A stretch of 64,000 nucleotides of DNA from Chitinophaga arvensicola. Lineage in GTDB: Bacteria > Bacteroidota > Bacteroidia > Chitinophagales > Chitinophagaceae. The notes below the pieces were generated by a model. It worked only from the letters and a program-made list of their open reading frames with translations, was not told where the DNA came from and ran no database searches. Position numbers and translations under genes: made by a program. The first letter of the stretch is position 1. Each line of letters opens with the position of its first letter. The DNA is taken from NCBI RefSeq assembly GCF_900110835.1, contig NZ_FOJG01000001.1, positions 2,449,499 through 2,513,498 on the forward strand. The letters are read 5' to 3'. This document shows, in pieces, positions 41,301 through 48,583 of the stretch.

Positions 41301-42638
41301 GTTACCAGTACCATGGCAGGTATTACCTGGCCTTTAGCTGCCACTGCCGCCGCCGATGTTATCATACATGATAATGATACCCTGGTGGTAGATATATCTG
41401 TAGAAGGCACGAGTGCGGCAGAAGGCGCCGGTGTGAAGTTTACACTGACATCGCCCACCAGCGCTGCCTACGATGTGCCGGTAAGAATCCGGATCACCCA
41501 GGATGCTGCCCGTACCTTCACAGCCGGAGAAGGTACCGTGAATGGTAACATTGTGACGATCAACATGCCGGCACTGCAACAAAAACACAGCTTTATTATT
41601 ACCACCGGAGATAATGATATCAATGATGACGACGGCTTCCTGAAAGCAGCTATCCTGCCTTACCTTGGCGGTGGCAGCAGCACCCTGGTATACAAACCGG
41701 GGACAACAGATACTGCCAGAGTTACCATTACCGATAATGATCCGCTGACCCTCAGTTTCGCCGCAGATAAATTCAGCGTGAAAGAAGGTAATACCGGGGA
41801 AAACACACCGCTGCGCTTTAATGTACAACTGAGCCGGCAAAGTTCCCGTCCGATTACGATCAATTACGACTTTGAAGAATCAACAGAAGGGGTGTCTTAT
41901 CCTTACATGGACTTCAAAGCCACACCGGGTGTTGATTTCGATAATACCATTAAACAGGCCGTGATAGCGCCTTTGCAAACCATCGGACAAATTACGGTGA
42001 ATATCAAGGGGGATACTACTTTCGAACAGAACGAAACCTTCATCGTGAAGATGACGAATGTGTCGGTGCCTTCCGGTCAGCATGTGCCCACCCTGGGAGA
42101 ACCGGTAAAAGCAACAGGTGTGATCCTGAACGATGATCCGATGTGTGATGCCTGTGATACCGATGGAGATGGGCTGACTGACAAACAGGAAGACATCAAC
42201 GGTAACGGAGATCCGTTTGATGATGATACCGACGGAGATGGTATCCCTAACTTCCTGGACCTGGATTCTGATGGTGACGGCGTACCGGATTCCGTAGAGA
42301 AGTACAGCACAGATAATCGTTATATCAACAATAACAGTGGAAAGATCCGGGTACATCCGGCGATTTCACCTAACAACGATGGTATCGGAAATGACGTGAT
42401 GTATATCGAGAACATTGAAAAGTATCCGAATAATGAAGTAGTGATCTTTAATCGTTGGGGCGGTACTGTATTCAAGCTGCAGCACTACGATAACAAATCG
42501 AAGAACTTCCGTGGTAAGGCGAATGCAGGTGGCAGTTCAGGAAATGATGTGCCGGATGGCTCTTACTTCTACAATATTGAAGTAGAGATTGACGGTAAGA
42601 AAGAGCGCTACACCGGATTTATAGTGATAAAACGTTAA
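32301..42638 (+). CDS. Giant Calx-beta repeat adhesin with type B type IX secretion sorting domain
   Basis: From the ATG at 32301 the protein has 3445 residues; the in-frame ATG at 32259 would add 14. It starts with a signal peptide ending near IGVQAQ. An N-terminal globular domain of about 330 residues precedes a very long array of Calx-beta-type domains, each about 115 residues with phrases like VTEGS, A-x-x-x-D-Y and a closing I-x-D. Three domains form a 348-residue super-repeat. Near 3282-3335 are Asp-rich thrombospondin-type-3-like calcium repeats (DTDGDGLTD, DDDTDGDGIPN, DSDGDGVPD). The last 100 residues (HPAISPNNDGIGNDV, IFNRWGGTVFKL, PDGSYFYNIE) are the gliding-motility-associated CTD (TIGR04131). 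A calcium-stiffened surface adhesin exported by the type IX system is the likely role. The PorP/SprF-like gene follows 57 bases later. Confidence 0.92.
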   Translation: MPHRIHVFLCRVLFLFAAFFLIHIGVQAQIATVINPNGGGVAAGQGLKIQVNTDGSYVVFRNGKTESAQERDDLPVGIQSAFKMRGAGWNTGTDPYIINFTHISDLMGSGTATDPYKVCMLQSRDYKEGSSSIVRTMTIMMTITYIRPNSYFTLDYTFYNNSYNTTFHLFLNEFPALQAQWNTPPDNIGFDPGNPSINDNNISVKGYAVIPSTNANVVGFVRDPSVTLMPKATPGTFSHTYHAYNTFGSWVASGAGARTDYDLSSYSLFTTVDESTDNTYNRGMAAEVAMGMKAQNQAIGTRVAVDYGNTNAPAHINLQTSPLSTGTDPISISFEKDSAVGPEGNAGDTTAPLLYLVVNNNANITAPLYVKIRDITPAGLHKAVKNVDYSFSGGFMIPAQTYAAGDKIQLTNIKINGNNNLEYSRYATFELVPVTENQLVTITGKTTSTYTIQDDEPKKITIQAPAKILEGTDDNIHVKLPPGVNATEPITVNISLKSPETEATAVKDFTYNLSGIIGIGSNGVDIPVRAIKDSILEKDEAVYFKATADVMGQPQADSISLLIQDATRLDPTLTVVSFITDDPTLLKEPYDGLVTLSLPKDVTTELPITVTINKLGTSTATDGTDYVLSGSAVIPFGAGKVTLPFKINADNAIEGTEKVNLNFTATDGIVGTTYTTSPATINIIDAQLPMTDAIVLHISANSINEGASPQVWAALPAGLTTEIPIAVQYTPGLSSTAATSTYTFPVNTVTIPANAIISNKVTVGTTTNLVFDDTRKLVLVGSSADNNILVKDSLTLTINDQTTGTKQLTIASVKSHLTEGDSTRFTIALPAGYTSAKEIAIALKRKTSSEAAATDFGWIVNDTIKLPAYTASPYTTPYTVIKAIGDDNIIEKDEQLDLSGAVSGLTGYTVTDATVIIDDATRRDATKTKLTFVPPPGVLLENSVNNIGFSLPVGITTEIPIKVTFGTVTGTATRNTDYYLPADTTFTATSGIAELKVVGDILVEDAEDIHITPAVSDNYSTVYSYLPASLDLIIKDAQYPFTSPDSVLLTSTPDPVTEGSGATITATFPHGWKAGKDWTINLAKDATPSIDNSRHGAIPASVVILAGNASATTAAITTSTNLVFDDGGYIKVDGNTGNTSMPASSAIINVADGTDPTKKQFTLSAVTTPLAEGSNTKFTVSLPVNYSTAKDVVITLATNSTGTTALAADYNTLQTSITFPKGATTFTTATDVIAATTDEVIEKDKQLKIKGTATGYTITDASIQLNDATRRDNTKTQLTFTAPLAPVNEGSTGNIGFSLPSGVTTEIPIKVTFGTVTGTATRNTDYYLAADTSFTGASGIAEVKMASDILVEDEENIQTTPTVSDELSTVYTLQSLPLNLKIKDAQYPFASPDSVLLTSTPDPVTEGSSVKITATFPHGWKAGKDWTINLAKDAAPSIDNSRHGTIPGSVTILAGNASATTAAITTSTNLVFDDGGYIKVDGNTGNTSMPASSAIINVADGTDPTKKQFTLSAVTTPLAEGSNTKFTVSLPVNYSTAKDVVIALATNPTGTTALAADYNTLQTSITFPKGATTFTTATDVIAATTDEVIEKDKQLKIKGTATGYTITDASIQLNDATRRDNTKTQLTFTAPLAPVNEGSTGNIGFSLPSGVTTEIPIKVTFGTVTGTATRNTDYYLAADTSFTGASGIAEVKMASDILVEDEENIQTTPTVSDELSTVYTLQSLPLNLKIKDAQYPFTSPDSVLLTSTPDPVTEGSGATITATFPHGWKAGKDWTINLAKDAAPSIDNSRHGTIPGSVTILAGNASATTAAITTSTNLVFDDGGYIKVDGNTGNTSMPASSAIINVADGTDPTKKQFTLSAVTTPLTEGSNTRLIVALPANYSTAKNVVISLATNPTGTTALAADYNMLQTSITFPKGANTFATAAGVIEATTDEVIENDKQLKIKGTATGYTINDASIQLNDATRRDNTKTKLTFTVPPVAMNEGSTNNIGVSLPSGVTTEIPIKITYGAVTGTATRNTDYYLAADTTFTGASGNTEVKVAADILVEDAEDIHVTPVVSDALGTVYTFLPASLDLSIKDAQYPFTGTDSVLLTTTPGSIFEGSSAIITATFPHGWKAGKDWVINLAKDATASTVANTRHTTVPSTVTILKDALSGAASAVVATPNLLLDDEGVLVVNGNKGNTSMPATDATIYIKDNTEKQPNARKMTLTPDATLVPEGNRVMVTVSVPYASTKDVNISLAVDAALTTAKNPDDYTQTTTTFVLPAGETTKTFELLQTKTDLVLEKNEAIVVNATVNNYTVNNLTLAIQDLTRNTAANLKLNITAWKSPLAEGDNGLVTISLPTGVTTEIPVHILLPQTGTAEAGLDYTLATSVDLTSGNSVTIPLDVKHDNFTEGPEDFTINATAGDGISTYTVNAPVFTINDDPSQYPLPGPIVLHTTAAAIDENGSGAFLSAVLPNNLQAGKNIVIHISKDNVASTAIAADHNALPSPYDITIGKGNKTGTSSFELKALKDLVLEDDETIVLKGDITDATFNTAVINDTTITIKDRTHDDPVTGFLHLTAVSAGTTVLEGNNYQMKVSFAPGVTASKDVIVALGIGAGSVATTDDVDNLPATVTIPAGAPGITFSFTAKSDYILEKPELLWIAAEPQNIAGMTGAKLSVTINDATRLNPDNLKLEVRVDSSIIHEGSSSNVTVGFVNSQITSSEDVVINISRNTTSTADDADYSGMPAQVTLAAGEHSKAYQLQLTDDHILEGDEQLQFTAQLATAGYTLSQPGMILIPETGDMRVILQKTQDAAEPATAGAYLVKLPGNLTAAADVKVVFFVSSITGTTNIAPIQTAAIITAGQNSVSVPVNVIDNKVLEGDETVKMALMLAQMKRFNKNIALDVDDKDTVALIVHDDESLSPGREMTIQQTADASEPDVVGSFRVHFSDTQLTAVKDVSVAYTVSGTAVADARYRKLSGTVLIPAGQNGADIKVTPIDNKVVEGDENVNVRLQTVTSTMAGITWPLAATAAADVIIHDNDTLVVDISVEGTSAAEGAGVKFTLTSPTSAAYDVPVRIRITQDAARTFTAGEGTVNGNIVTINMPALQQKHSFIITTGDNDINDDDGFLKAAILPYLGGGSSTLVYKPGTTDTARVTITDNDPLTLSFAADKFSVKEGNTGENTPLRFNVQLSRQSSRPITINYDFEESTEGVSYPYMDFKATPGVDFDNTIKQAVIAPLQTIGQITVNIKGDTTFEQNETFIVKMTNVSVPSGQHVPTLGEPVKATGVILNDDPMCDACDTDGDGLTDKQEDINGNGDPFDDDTDGDGIPNFLDLDSDGDGVPDSVEKYSTDNRYINNNSGKIRVHPAISPNNDGIGNDVMYIENIEKYPNNEVVIFNRWGGTVFKLQHYDNKSKNFRGKANAGGSSGNDVPDGSYFYNIEVEIDGKKERYTGFIVIKR
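34353..39575 (+). repeat. Tandem ~1044-bp super-repeats inside the adhesin gene
   Basis: The marker GATGCGCA(A/G) recurs at 34353, 35406, 36450, 37494 and 38538, and a related GATCCATCCCAG at 39576, giving periods of 1053, 1044, 1044, 1044 and 1038 bases. Units at 35406, 36450 and 37494 are almost identical in DNA and protein; comparing the first two by eye shows about ten amino-acid differences over 348 residues. Outer units are clearly diverged. Each unit encodes about three Calx-beta domains. Confidence 0.9.
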
Positions 42639-42695
42639 TGGACATACGAATCAAGGCAAGATGAGTCTGACAATAAAATACTTAAGCTGATACCT

Positions 42696-43610
42696 ATGAA
42701 AGAGCGTCTTATGAAAGCTTTAGGGGTTATGATCATATGCTGGTGCTGTTGCCTGCAGGCTACTGCACAGCAGGAACCGTTGTACTCGCAGTATATGTTT
42801 AATGGTATGATCATCAATCCGGCTTATCCTTCTATGGACGAATCTTCCAGCCTGACGGCCGTGGGCCGTAACCAGTGGGTGGGAGTGGAAGGAGCGCCTA
42901 AAACCGCCACGGCCTCGTTTTATACGCCGATTAAAGCCACCAACACCAGCTTTGGCGTATCACTGATGAACGAAAAGATTACGGTGAACTCGCAGACAGC
43001 GGTCAATTTTAATATTTCCCAGCGGGTAAAACTCAATGAAAAAATCTACCTGGCCATGGGATTGAAGGGTGGTATGTCGCACTTCAGGGAAGACAACAGT
43101 TCACTGAGTACCACAGATCCGGTATTTGCACAGAACCAGAGTTACTGGAAAACGGATGTGGGGTTTGGTTTTATGTTGTTTACCGATCGCTTCTTTATCG
43201 GTATATCGTCGCCTACTTTTAAAAGTTTTGACCTGGGTAACAGTGTAAATAAAGTGGTGGTGCAGTCGCACTACTACCTGCAAACCGGTTACCTGATCAA
43301 TATCAATGATGATGTAAAGCTGAAGCCGAATATCTTATTAAGACAGGTAAAAGGAGCCGGGTTTCAATACGACCTGAATGCCAATATCCTGCTGAAGAAC
43401 CTGGTATGGCTGGGCGCCTCCTGGCGTTCAGAGAAAACCATGACAGGATTGGTACAGGTACAGGCAACGAAGAACCTGCAAATCGGTTATTCCTATGATA
43501 CACCGATGCAGTCGAATCTGAAAGGTGCGCAAACGGTGTCGCATGAAGTGATGATCAATTACCGTTTTTCCTGGTCTAAGTGGAAAGTGGTAGCACCACG
43601 TTATTTCTAA
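42696..43610 (+). CDS. PorP/SprF-family type IX secretion-associated outer-membrane protein
   Basis: This 304-residue protein has a signal peptide (MKALGVMIICWCCCLQATAQ, cleavage near residue 25) followed by the diagnostic PorP/SprF start QEPLYSQYMFNGMIINPAYP. GRNQWVGVEGAPKTATASFY and a long barrel follow (FGVSLMNEKITVNSQTAVNF, GFGFMLFTDRFFIGIS). In Flavobacterium johnsoniae, SprF is needed to export and attach the adhesin SprB, which has a type B CTD. Here the same pairing is seen with the giant Calx-beta protein immediately upstream. The OmpA-type lipoprotein gene starts 20 bases after the stop. Confidence 0.92.
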   Translation: MKERLMKALGVMIICWCCCLQATAQQEPLYSQYMFNGMIINPAYPSMDESSSLTAVGRNQWVGVEGAPKTATASFYTPIKATNTSFGVSLMNEKITVNSQTAVNFNISQRVKLNEKIYLAMGLKGGMSHFREDNSSLSTTDPVFAQNQSYWKTDVGFGFMLFTDRFFIGISSPTFKSFDLGNSVNKVVVQSHYYLQTGYLININDDVKLKPNILLRQVKGAGFQYDLNANILLKNLVWLGASWRSEKTMTGLVQVQATKNLQIGYSYDTPMQSNLKGAQTVSHEVMINYRFSWSKWKVVAPRYF

Positions 43611-43630
43611 ATTTAAAAATCAAGAATGGT

Positions 43631-45781
43631 ATGCGAAAATATAGTTTCTCTTCCCTCATACTTTTTCTGAGCATTGTTTCCCTGTTTGTTTCCTGCAGCG
43701 TGGTAAAGGATCATATACAACCGGGTGGCTTGGGTAGTATGGCTAAAGTAAAGCGTGCAGAACGGCTTTATAAAAGACAGGAATACGAAAGGGCTATCTC
43801 CTTATGTAATGAAGTGATTAATAATGGAGCCAAAGAAGAAGTAGCGAGACGGGCCAAACTCCAATTAGCCAGGGTTTATTTTGAAACCCGGCAGTTCGAG
43901 AAAACCATCAGCCTGTACGATGAATTGTTGTACAAGCCGGAGAAAGATGTGCTGGTAACAGATGTGACCAATTATATCGATCTGCTGAAACGCACCGGCA
44001 GGGTCATCAAAGCCCAGGAAATGAGCGCCGTTTATGCCAATAACTATAAAAATAATGCACGGTTTACCAACCTGCAGGAGTCGCTGGTAAATTACTATGG
44101 CTTCTTTAACCGTGATTCCATGGAGAATGTGCGGGTAGACAGTCTCCGCCTGAATTTACCGGGCTACCAGTACGGACTGGCCTTGTACCGTAACAACATT
44201 GTGTTCCTTTCCAACGACATCAAACGGAATGAACAGCAATCTTTTTACACCAACTCCAAACTATACCAGATTTCAGAAGACGGGGTGGAGCCTTTCAACA
44301 ACAGCTTACGGGGCGTATTACAGGTAGGTCCGGCTTCCTTCTTTGATAATGGCGGGAAGGTGATCTATACTTCCAACCGGTTTACCGATGTGAAGAACGA
44401 TAAAAATTCCTATATCAATTACAACAACGGAACGCAGTTGTTATCGGCGGTTTATCAACCTGATCATGATGTGTGGAGCAAGCCGGTACCGGTAAAGCTG
44501 GTAAAAAACATGGAAACTTACTCATTCCTGCATCCATCAGTTGCACCTAACGGTAAACGTTTGTACTTTGCATCCGATATGCCTGGTGGTCAGGGTGGTA
44601 CAGATATTTATTATGCCGACTGGGACAAGGAAGGGAAACGGTGGAAAACACCGGTGAACATGGGACCACAGGTAAATACCAATGGAAATGAACTGTATCC
44701 TTTTGTGGTGGGTGACAAACTGTTCTTTTCTTCCAACGGACTCCGTGGATTTGGAGGATTGGATATTTTTGTCATAAATATTAAGAAACCGGAAGAAGGA
44801 ACCGTACATTTGCCGTATCCTGTGAATACGCAGTTTGATGATCTGAATCCGGTATTGGATGAAAGCAAATTGTTATTATATTTTACATCAGACCGTTCGG
44901 GTGCACATGATAACGATCATATCTATGTATTAAACCTGAAGAAAAATCCTTTGAAACAGCTGGATTTGCCTTATCCCGGCAAACCAGTAAAAGAAGACGA
45001 TAGAGTGCCTTATACCATGAATCAGACGGACAGCCGTCAACAGCTGACTTTAGTAGGAACCAAACAGTATGATAACCTGCCTGTGCAACAACAGGTGGTA
45101 GATAGTGCTGTGAAGAAGCCTGCACCTGCCGTAGCAGCAGCTGTTGCTCCTGAACGCAAGATGGTGGATTATGCCAACGATATCATCGATAGCTCCCCTG
45201 AAATTATTCCCTGGCAAAACGGACATCCCGGAAACAATACTACCGTAGCTGCAACACCGGTTAGCAATACTGCTGCACCCGCGTATACAGGAGCCGCCGC
45301 CTACAGCAGCCCGGAAATTGTATCCTGGCAGGCATCCGGCAGCGGTCCGCAGGCATTTAACGGCAGTGGTTACACGTTGCTGGGAAAAGATAGCGCCGTA
45401 AAAGTGCTGGAAGCCTTATGGAAAGTACCCGGTGTGATTTACTACGACCTGAACTCATTTGTACCACAGGACCAGGAGTGGCGTAAGCTGGATTCTATTT
45501 TCCGGATCTGGAAAGCCAATCCGCACCGGATCATTTTTGTAAACGGTCATACAGATATTATAGGTACAGAACGATATAATCTGTCGTTATCGAAGAACCG
45601 GGCTGTGTATATCCAGGAATGCCTGCTGAGCAGAGGCGTGACCGCAGATAAAATCAAAATCAATTACTTCGGTTCTACCCACCCGGTATGGGTGGCCAGG
45701 AATGAAAGCCTGGATGCCAACAGGGATTACTTTATCCAGTTGCAGGGAGTGAACAGGAGGTGCGAGATCAGGATTCAATAA
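43631..45781 (+). CDS. OmpA-family lipoprotein with TPR and PD40 repeats
   Basis: The ATG at 43631 gives 716 residues and a lipoprotein signal with Cys22 (SLFVSC). Residues ~40-150 are helical, TPR-like (AERLYKRQEYERAISLCNEV). Residues ~190-440 contain PD40/WD40-like propeller motifs such as FASDMPGGQGGTDIYYADW, FSSNGLRGFGGLDIFVI and FTSDRSGAHDNDHIYVL. After a low-complexity Ala/Pro linker, the OmpA-like peptidoglycan-binding domain covers ~600-716 (VNGHTDIIGTERYNLSLSKNRA). This build matches PorE-like and PD40/OmpA proteins found with PorP/SprF genes and could link the secretion or adhesin complex to the cell wall. An earlier in-frame start overlapping porP is unlikely because it lacks a signal peptide. 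Confidence 0.9.
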   Translation: MRKYSFSSLILFLSIVSLFVSCSVVKDHIQPGGLGSMAKVKRAERLYKRQEYERAISLCNEVINNGAKEEVARRAKLQLARVYFETRQFEKTISLYDELLYKPEKDVLVTDVTNYIDLLKRTGRVIKAQEMSAVYANNYKNNARFTNLQESLVNYYGFFNRDSMENVRVDSLRLNLPGYQYGLALYRNNIVFLSNDIKRNEQQSFYTNSKLYQISEDGVEPFNNSLRGVLQVGPASFFDNGGKVIYTSNRFTDVKNDKNSYINYNNGTQLLSAVYQPDHDVWSKPVPVKLVKNMETYSFLHPSVAPNGKRLYFASDMPGGQGGTDIYYADWDKEGKRWKTPVNMGPQVNTNGNELYPFVVGDKLFFSSNGLRGFGGLDIFVINIKKPEEGTVHLPYPVNTQFDDLNPVLDESKLLLYFTSDRSGAHDNDHIYVLNLKKNPLKQLDLPYPGKPVKEDDRVPYTMNQTDSRQQLTLVGTKQYDNLPVQQQVVDSAVKKPAPAVAAAVAPERKMVDYANDIIDSSPEIIPWQNGHPGNNTTVAATPVSNTAAPAYTGAAAYSSPEIVSWQASGSGPQAFNGSGYTLLGKDSAVKVLEALWKVPGVIYYDLNSFVPQDQEWRKLDSIFRIWKANPHRIIFVNGHTDIIGTERYNLSLSKNRAVYIQECLLSRGVTADKIKINYFGSTHPVWVARNESLDANRDYFIQLQGVNRRCEIRIQ

Positions 45782-45824
45782 TTTGTTTATCGGTTATTTT
45801 TTAGCGTATATCAAACTATTACAA

Positions 45825-48308
45825 ATGAACAAAATTTCCTCACTAATGCTTTTACTGGCGATAGGCTCACAGGCCTTCGCACAGGAGATGCCTGTTGTGT
45901 TTAACAAGAGCTTTAGTGCTCCCAAAAACCAGTATAAGAAACTGGCGATTGCGGAGAACAATGCAATTGTTGCTATCGGCGGTGGATCAGATAATGGTTG
46001 TATCACCAAATTATCCGCAACAGGAAACCTTATTTACAATGCCAAACTGAATAAAGGTGGACTGGTAGCATACCAGGATCTGCTTTTATTGCCAAAGAAT
46101 GAACTGGTGGCAGTAGGCGGTGGTACCATTGCTTATGGCAATGCCCGTATTACCAAATTGTCTGCTACCGGAGAAGTAGTATTCGATAAGAGTATCGGAA
46201 ACGGTCAGGGTGGCTATTTCACCCGGATCATCACAGATCGTCATGGTAATTATATCACCGTAGGTGTAGATGGTAGCAAGCCTGCACAGGCACGCATCAC
46301 CAAGATGTCGCCCGACGGTAAAATTGAATTTGACAAAGGTTTTGGTGCGCACAACGTATTTACCAATGTGCTGATTGATGAAGATGAAAACATTGTTGCT
46401 GTAGGTGGCGACGTGGGTGATGGACAGGGAAAAGCTTACATGGTAAAAGTAGATGGCAAGGGAGAAAAACAGTTTGAACTTTCTTTTGGTAAACCAGGCG
46501 CCACTTTCGAAAAAATGTTATTGCTGGAAGATGGCTCCCTGCTCGCTATGGGCGGTGGTTCCTATGGTACCGGCAATGCCAGCCGTATTGCGAAAGTAAA
46601 TGCAGAAGGCCAGGTAGTATTCGATAAAGAATACAGCACTGTAGATGGTAAGTTCAACGCCATGAAAGTAAATGACCTCGGTCAGATCTTTGCCTGCGCA
46701 GAAGAAAAAGACAGGGGCCGTATCGTAAAACTCCGTCCTGATGGCACCGAGTTATTCAATAAAGAAACCGACGCCGCTTTATATTCCCTGGAAGTTGGCA
46801 AAAATGGTAAAGTGGTAGCAGCCGGTGGTAACGTGGCCAACAACACCGGTAAGATCGTGAAACTGCTGCCCGATGGCGCCATTTCTATCGATAAAAATAT
46901 TGGTTCTGTATTCCAGCACCTGTTGCTCACAGAAGACGATGAAATCTGTGTAGTGGCCAGAGAAGGCTACCGCATGATTAAACTGAGTCCTGACGGGGAA
47001 CTGATGTTCGACAAACAGTTAGGTAAATATGATGCCAAAACAAGCCTGGCTTCCCTGCTCATGAGCCCTTCGGGCGAGATCCTGGCAGCAGGTGGCGGCG
47101 ATGAAGACGGTAACCGTATCATCAAGATCAGTCATGGTGTATCTATCAATGATATCGCCGTTTCCGAGCCTTTGAACGGTTTATCCAATGCTACGCTGAC
47201 CATTACCTTATCCGGTTTCTTAAGAAGCAATGGTGTTCGTACACCCGTGAACGTACATTACAAAACCATCCCGCATAAAGGTGGTGCAGGTCCTGCCGAT
47301 TTCGACGTAACAGAAGGAACCATTTCTTTTGTACCATCTGAGTTTGCAGCCGGCGCTATTATTTCCAAAAGCATCCAGATCCCTGTAAAAAGCGATAACC
47401 TGCTGGAAGGAAAAGAAGCTTTCCACGTAGAAGTGCTGGATGCGTCTGAACTGTATCTCACAAAAGCAAAAGGAGAAGTAACTATCCTGGATCAGCCGGC
47501 GATGGTGAAATTTATTGGTGGCAGCAACGGTGCAGAACCAGCTACTGATGTGGTATTTTCCGCAGGTTTGTTTAAGAGAGATAATACACCACTGGTGAAT
47601 GCAACATCCAAACCTGTTCGCCTGACTTACAAATTCGGCAACGGTACCGCTTTGCCAGGTGCGGATTTCGTGAGCAGCATCAAAGCGCCTTTTGTAATCG
47701 ACAGCGGTGCTACAACTGCGAGCCTGAATGTAAAAGTAAAAGATGATAACCGTTTTGAACTTGCTGAAACCGTAGTACTGGTACTCAGCGAAATCAAGGC
47801 AGAAAACGAAGCAGTAGTAGGATATAACGGCGACGTGACCTCCATTTCTGCTTCGCAGTATATACAGGATCAGGCGGCCTATATTACCCTGGTAAAACTG
47901 ACAGATGCCAATGAATCTGCCACTGCACCGGTAAGTATGTTTAAATGTATCCTGGTAAAAGCTGCTGATCAGTCAGTACAAACCAATTGTACCGGTAGTG
48001 ATATCAACGTCTTCTTTGGCGTGGATTCTTCCAGCACGGCTACTTATGGTAAAGACTACGTGATCATGAACGGCGACATGGTGAAGATCACCGGCGATTG
48101 CGCTTTCAGCGAAACCGATATACAGGTGGCGTTGGTAAACGATCGTATCAAAGAAGCCGATGCGCTGGTATCCGTAAAATTGCGTGATGTTACCGCAGCG
48201 GCCAATGCAGGGATGTTGAAGATTTCCCCTGAGCTGAAACTGAATAAGGCAGTAGCCGTTATCCACGATGATGATAACGACGAAGGCACCGTGCTGACAG
48301 CTAAATAA
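45825..48308 (+). CDS. Exported beta-propeller (delta-60-like) and Calx-beta protein
   Basis: The ATG at 45825 gives 827 residues with a signal peptide ending at SQAFAQ. Residues ~30-440 form about eight repeats of ~50 residues with the pattern AVGGG-x(n)-ITKLSATGEVVFDK, close to delta-60 repeats and predicted to fold as a beta-propeller. Residues ~445-815 hold three Calx-beta-like domains (FDVTEGTISF, GNGTALPGADFVSS, STATYGKDYVIMNGD). It ends with HDDDNDEGTVLTAK and shows no recognisable type A or B sorting domain. It closes the four-gene adhesin block and is followed by a strong terminator. A surface or periplasmic partner of the giant adhesin is possible (inference). Confidence 0.82.
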   Translation: MNKISSLMLLLAIGSQAFAQEMPVVFNKSFSAPKNQYKKLAIAENNAIVAIGGGSDNGCITKLSATGNLIYNAKLNKGGLVAYQDLLLLPKNELVAVGGGTIAYGNARITKLSATGEVVFDKSIGNGQGGYFTRIITDRHGNYITVGVDGSKPAQARITKMSPDGKIEFDKGFGAHNVFTNVLIDEDENIVAVGGDVGDGQGKAYMVKVDGKGEKQFELSFGKPGATFEKMLLLEDGSLLAMGGGSYGTGNASRIAKVNAEGQVVFDKEYSTVDGKFNAMKVNDLGQIFACAEEKDRGRIVKLRPDGTELFNKETDAALYSLEVGKNGKVVAAGGNVANNTGKIVKLLPDGAISIDKNIGSVFQHLLLTEDDEICVVAREGYRMIKLSPDGELMFDKQLGKYDAKTSLASLLMSPSGEILAAGGGDEDGNRIIKISHGVSINDIAVSEPLNGLSNATLTITLSGFLRSNGVRTPVNVHYKTIPHKGGAGPADFDVTEGTISFVPSEFAAGAIISKSIQIPVKSDNLLEGKEAFHVEVLDASELYLTKAKGEVTILDQPAMVKFIGGSNGAEPATDVVFSAGLFKRDNTPLVNATSKPVRLTYKFGNGTALPGADFVSSIKAPFVIDSGATTASLNVKVKDDNRFELAETVVLVLSEIKAENEAVVGYNGDVTSISASQYIQDQAAYITLVKLTDANESATAPVSMFKCILVKAADQSVQTNCTGSDINVFFGVDSSSTATYGKDYVIMNGDMVKITGDCAFSETDIQVALVNDRIKEADALVSVKLRDVTAAANAGMLKISPELKLNKAVAVIHDDDNDEGTVLTAK

Positions 48309-48355
48309 TAACGGCTTGGATCAATAACCGATATACGCGCTTCAGGCACACCTAC

Positions 48356-48389
48356 TTCCCGCATAGTTTACTATGCGGGAATTTTTTTT
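48356..48389 (+). terminator. Terminator of the adhesin operon
   Basis: Perfect 11-bp stem TTCCCGCATAG / CTATGCGGGAA with a 4-base loop and an 8-base T-run. Confidence 0.92.
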
Positions 48390-48560
48390 GAAACATAGGG
48401 TCGAAAAATTTCCGCTTTTGAGCGACCCATCTCCGTTTTTTTAATTATAATAACAGGAATAAAATGTTAAAGTATTGATAATTAATTCTTTGCTATTTAT
48501 CATGTGTTGTCAGCCTGGTTTACCAGAAATTTTCCGGTTACGATAAACATTAATCCTCGC

Positions 48561-48583
48561 CATTGTACAAAATTTGTGCAATG
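48561..48583 (+). promoter_or_regulatory. 23-bp near-palindrome over the porin start codon
   Basis: CATTGTACAAA (48561-48571), one central A, and TTTGTGCAATG (48573-48583) form an inverted repeat with 10 of 11 positions matching. It includes the ATG of the porin gene. Its length, symmetry and position suggest an operator for a dimeric regulator. The regulator is not identified. Confidence 0.4.
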
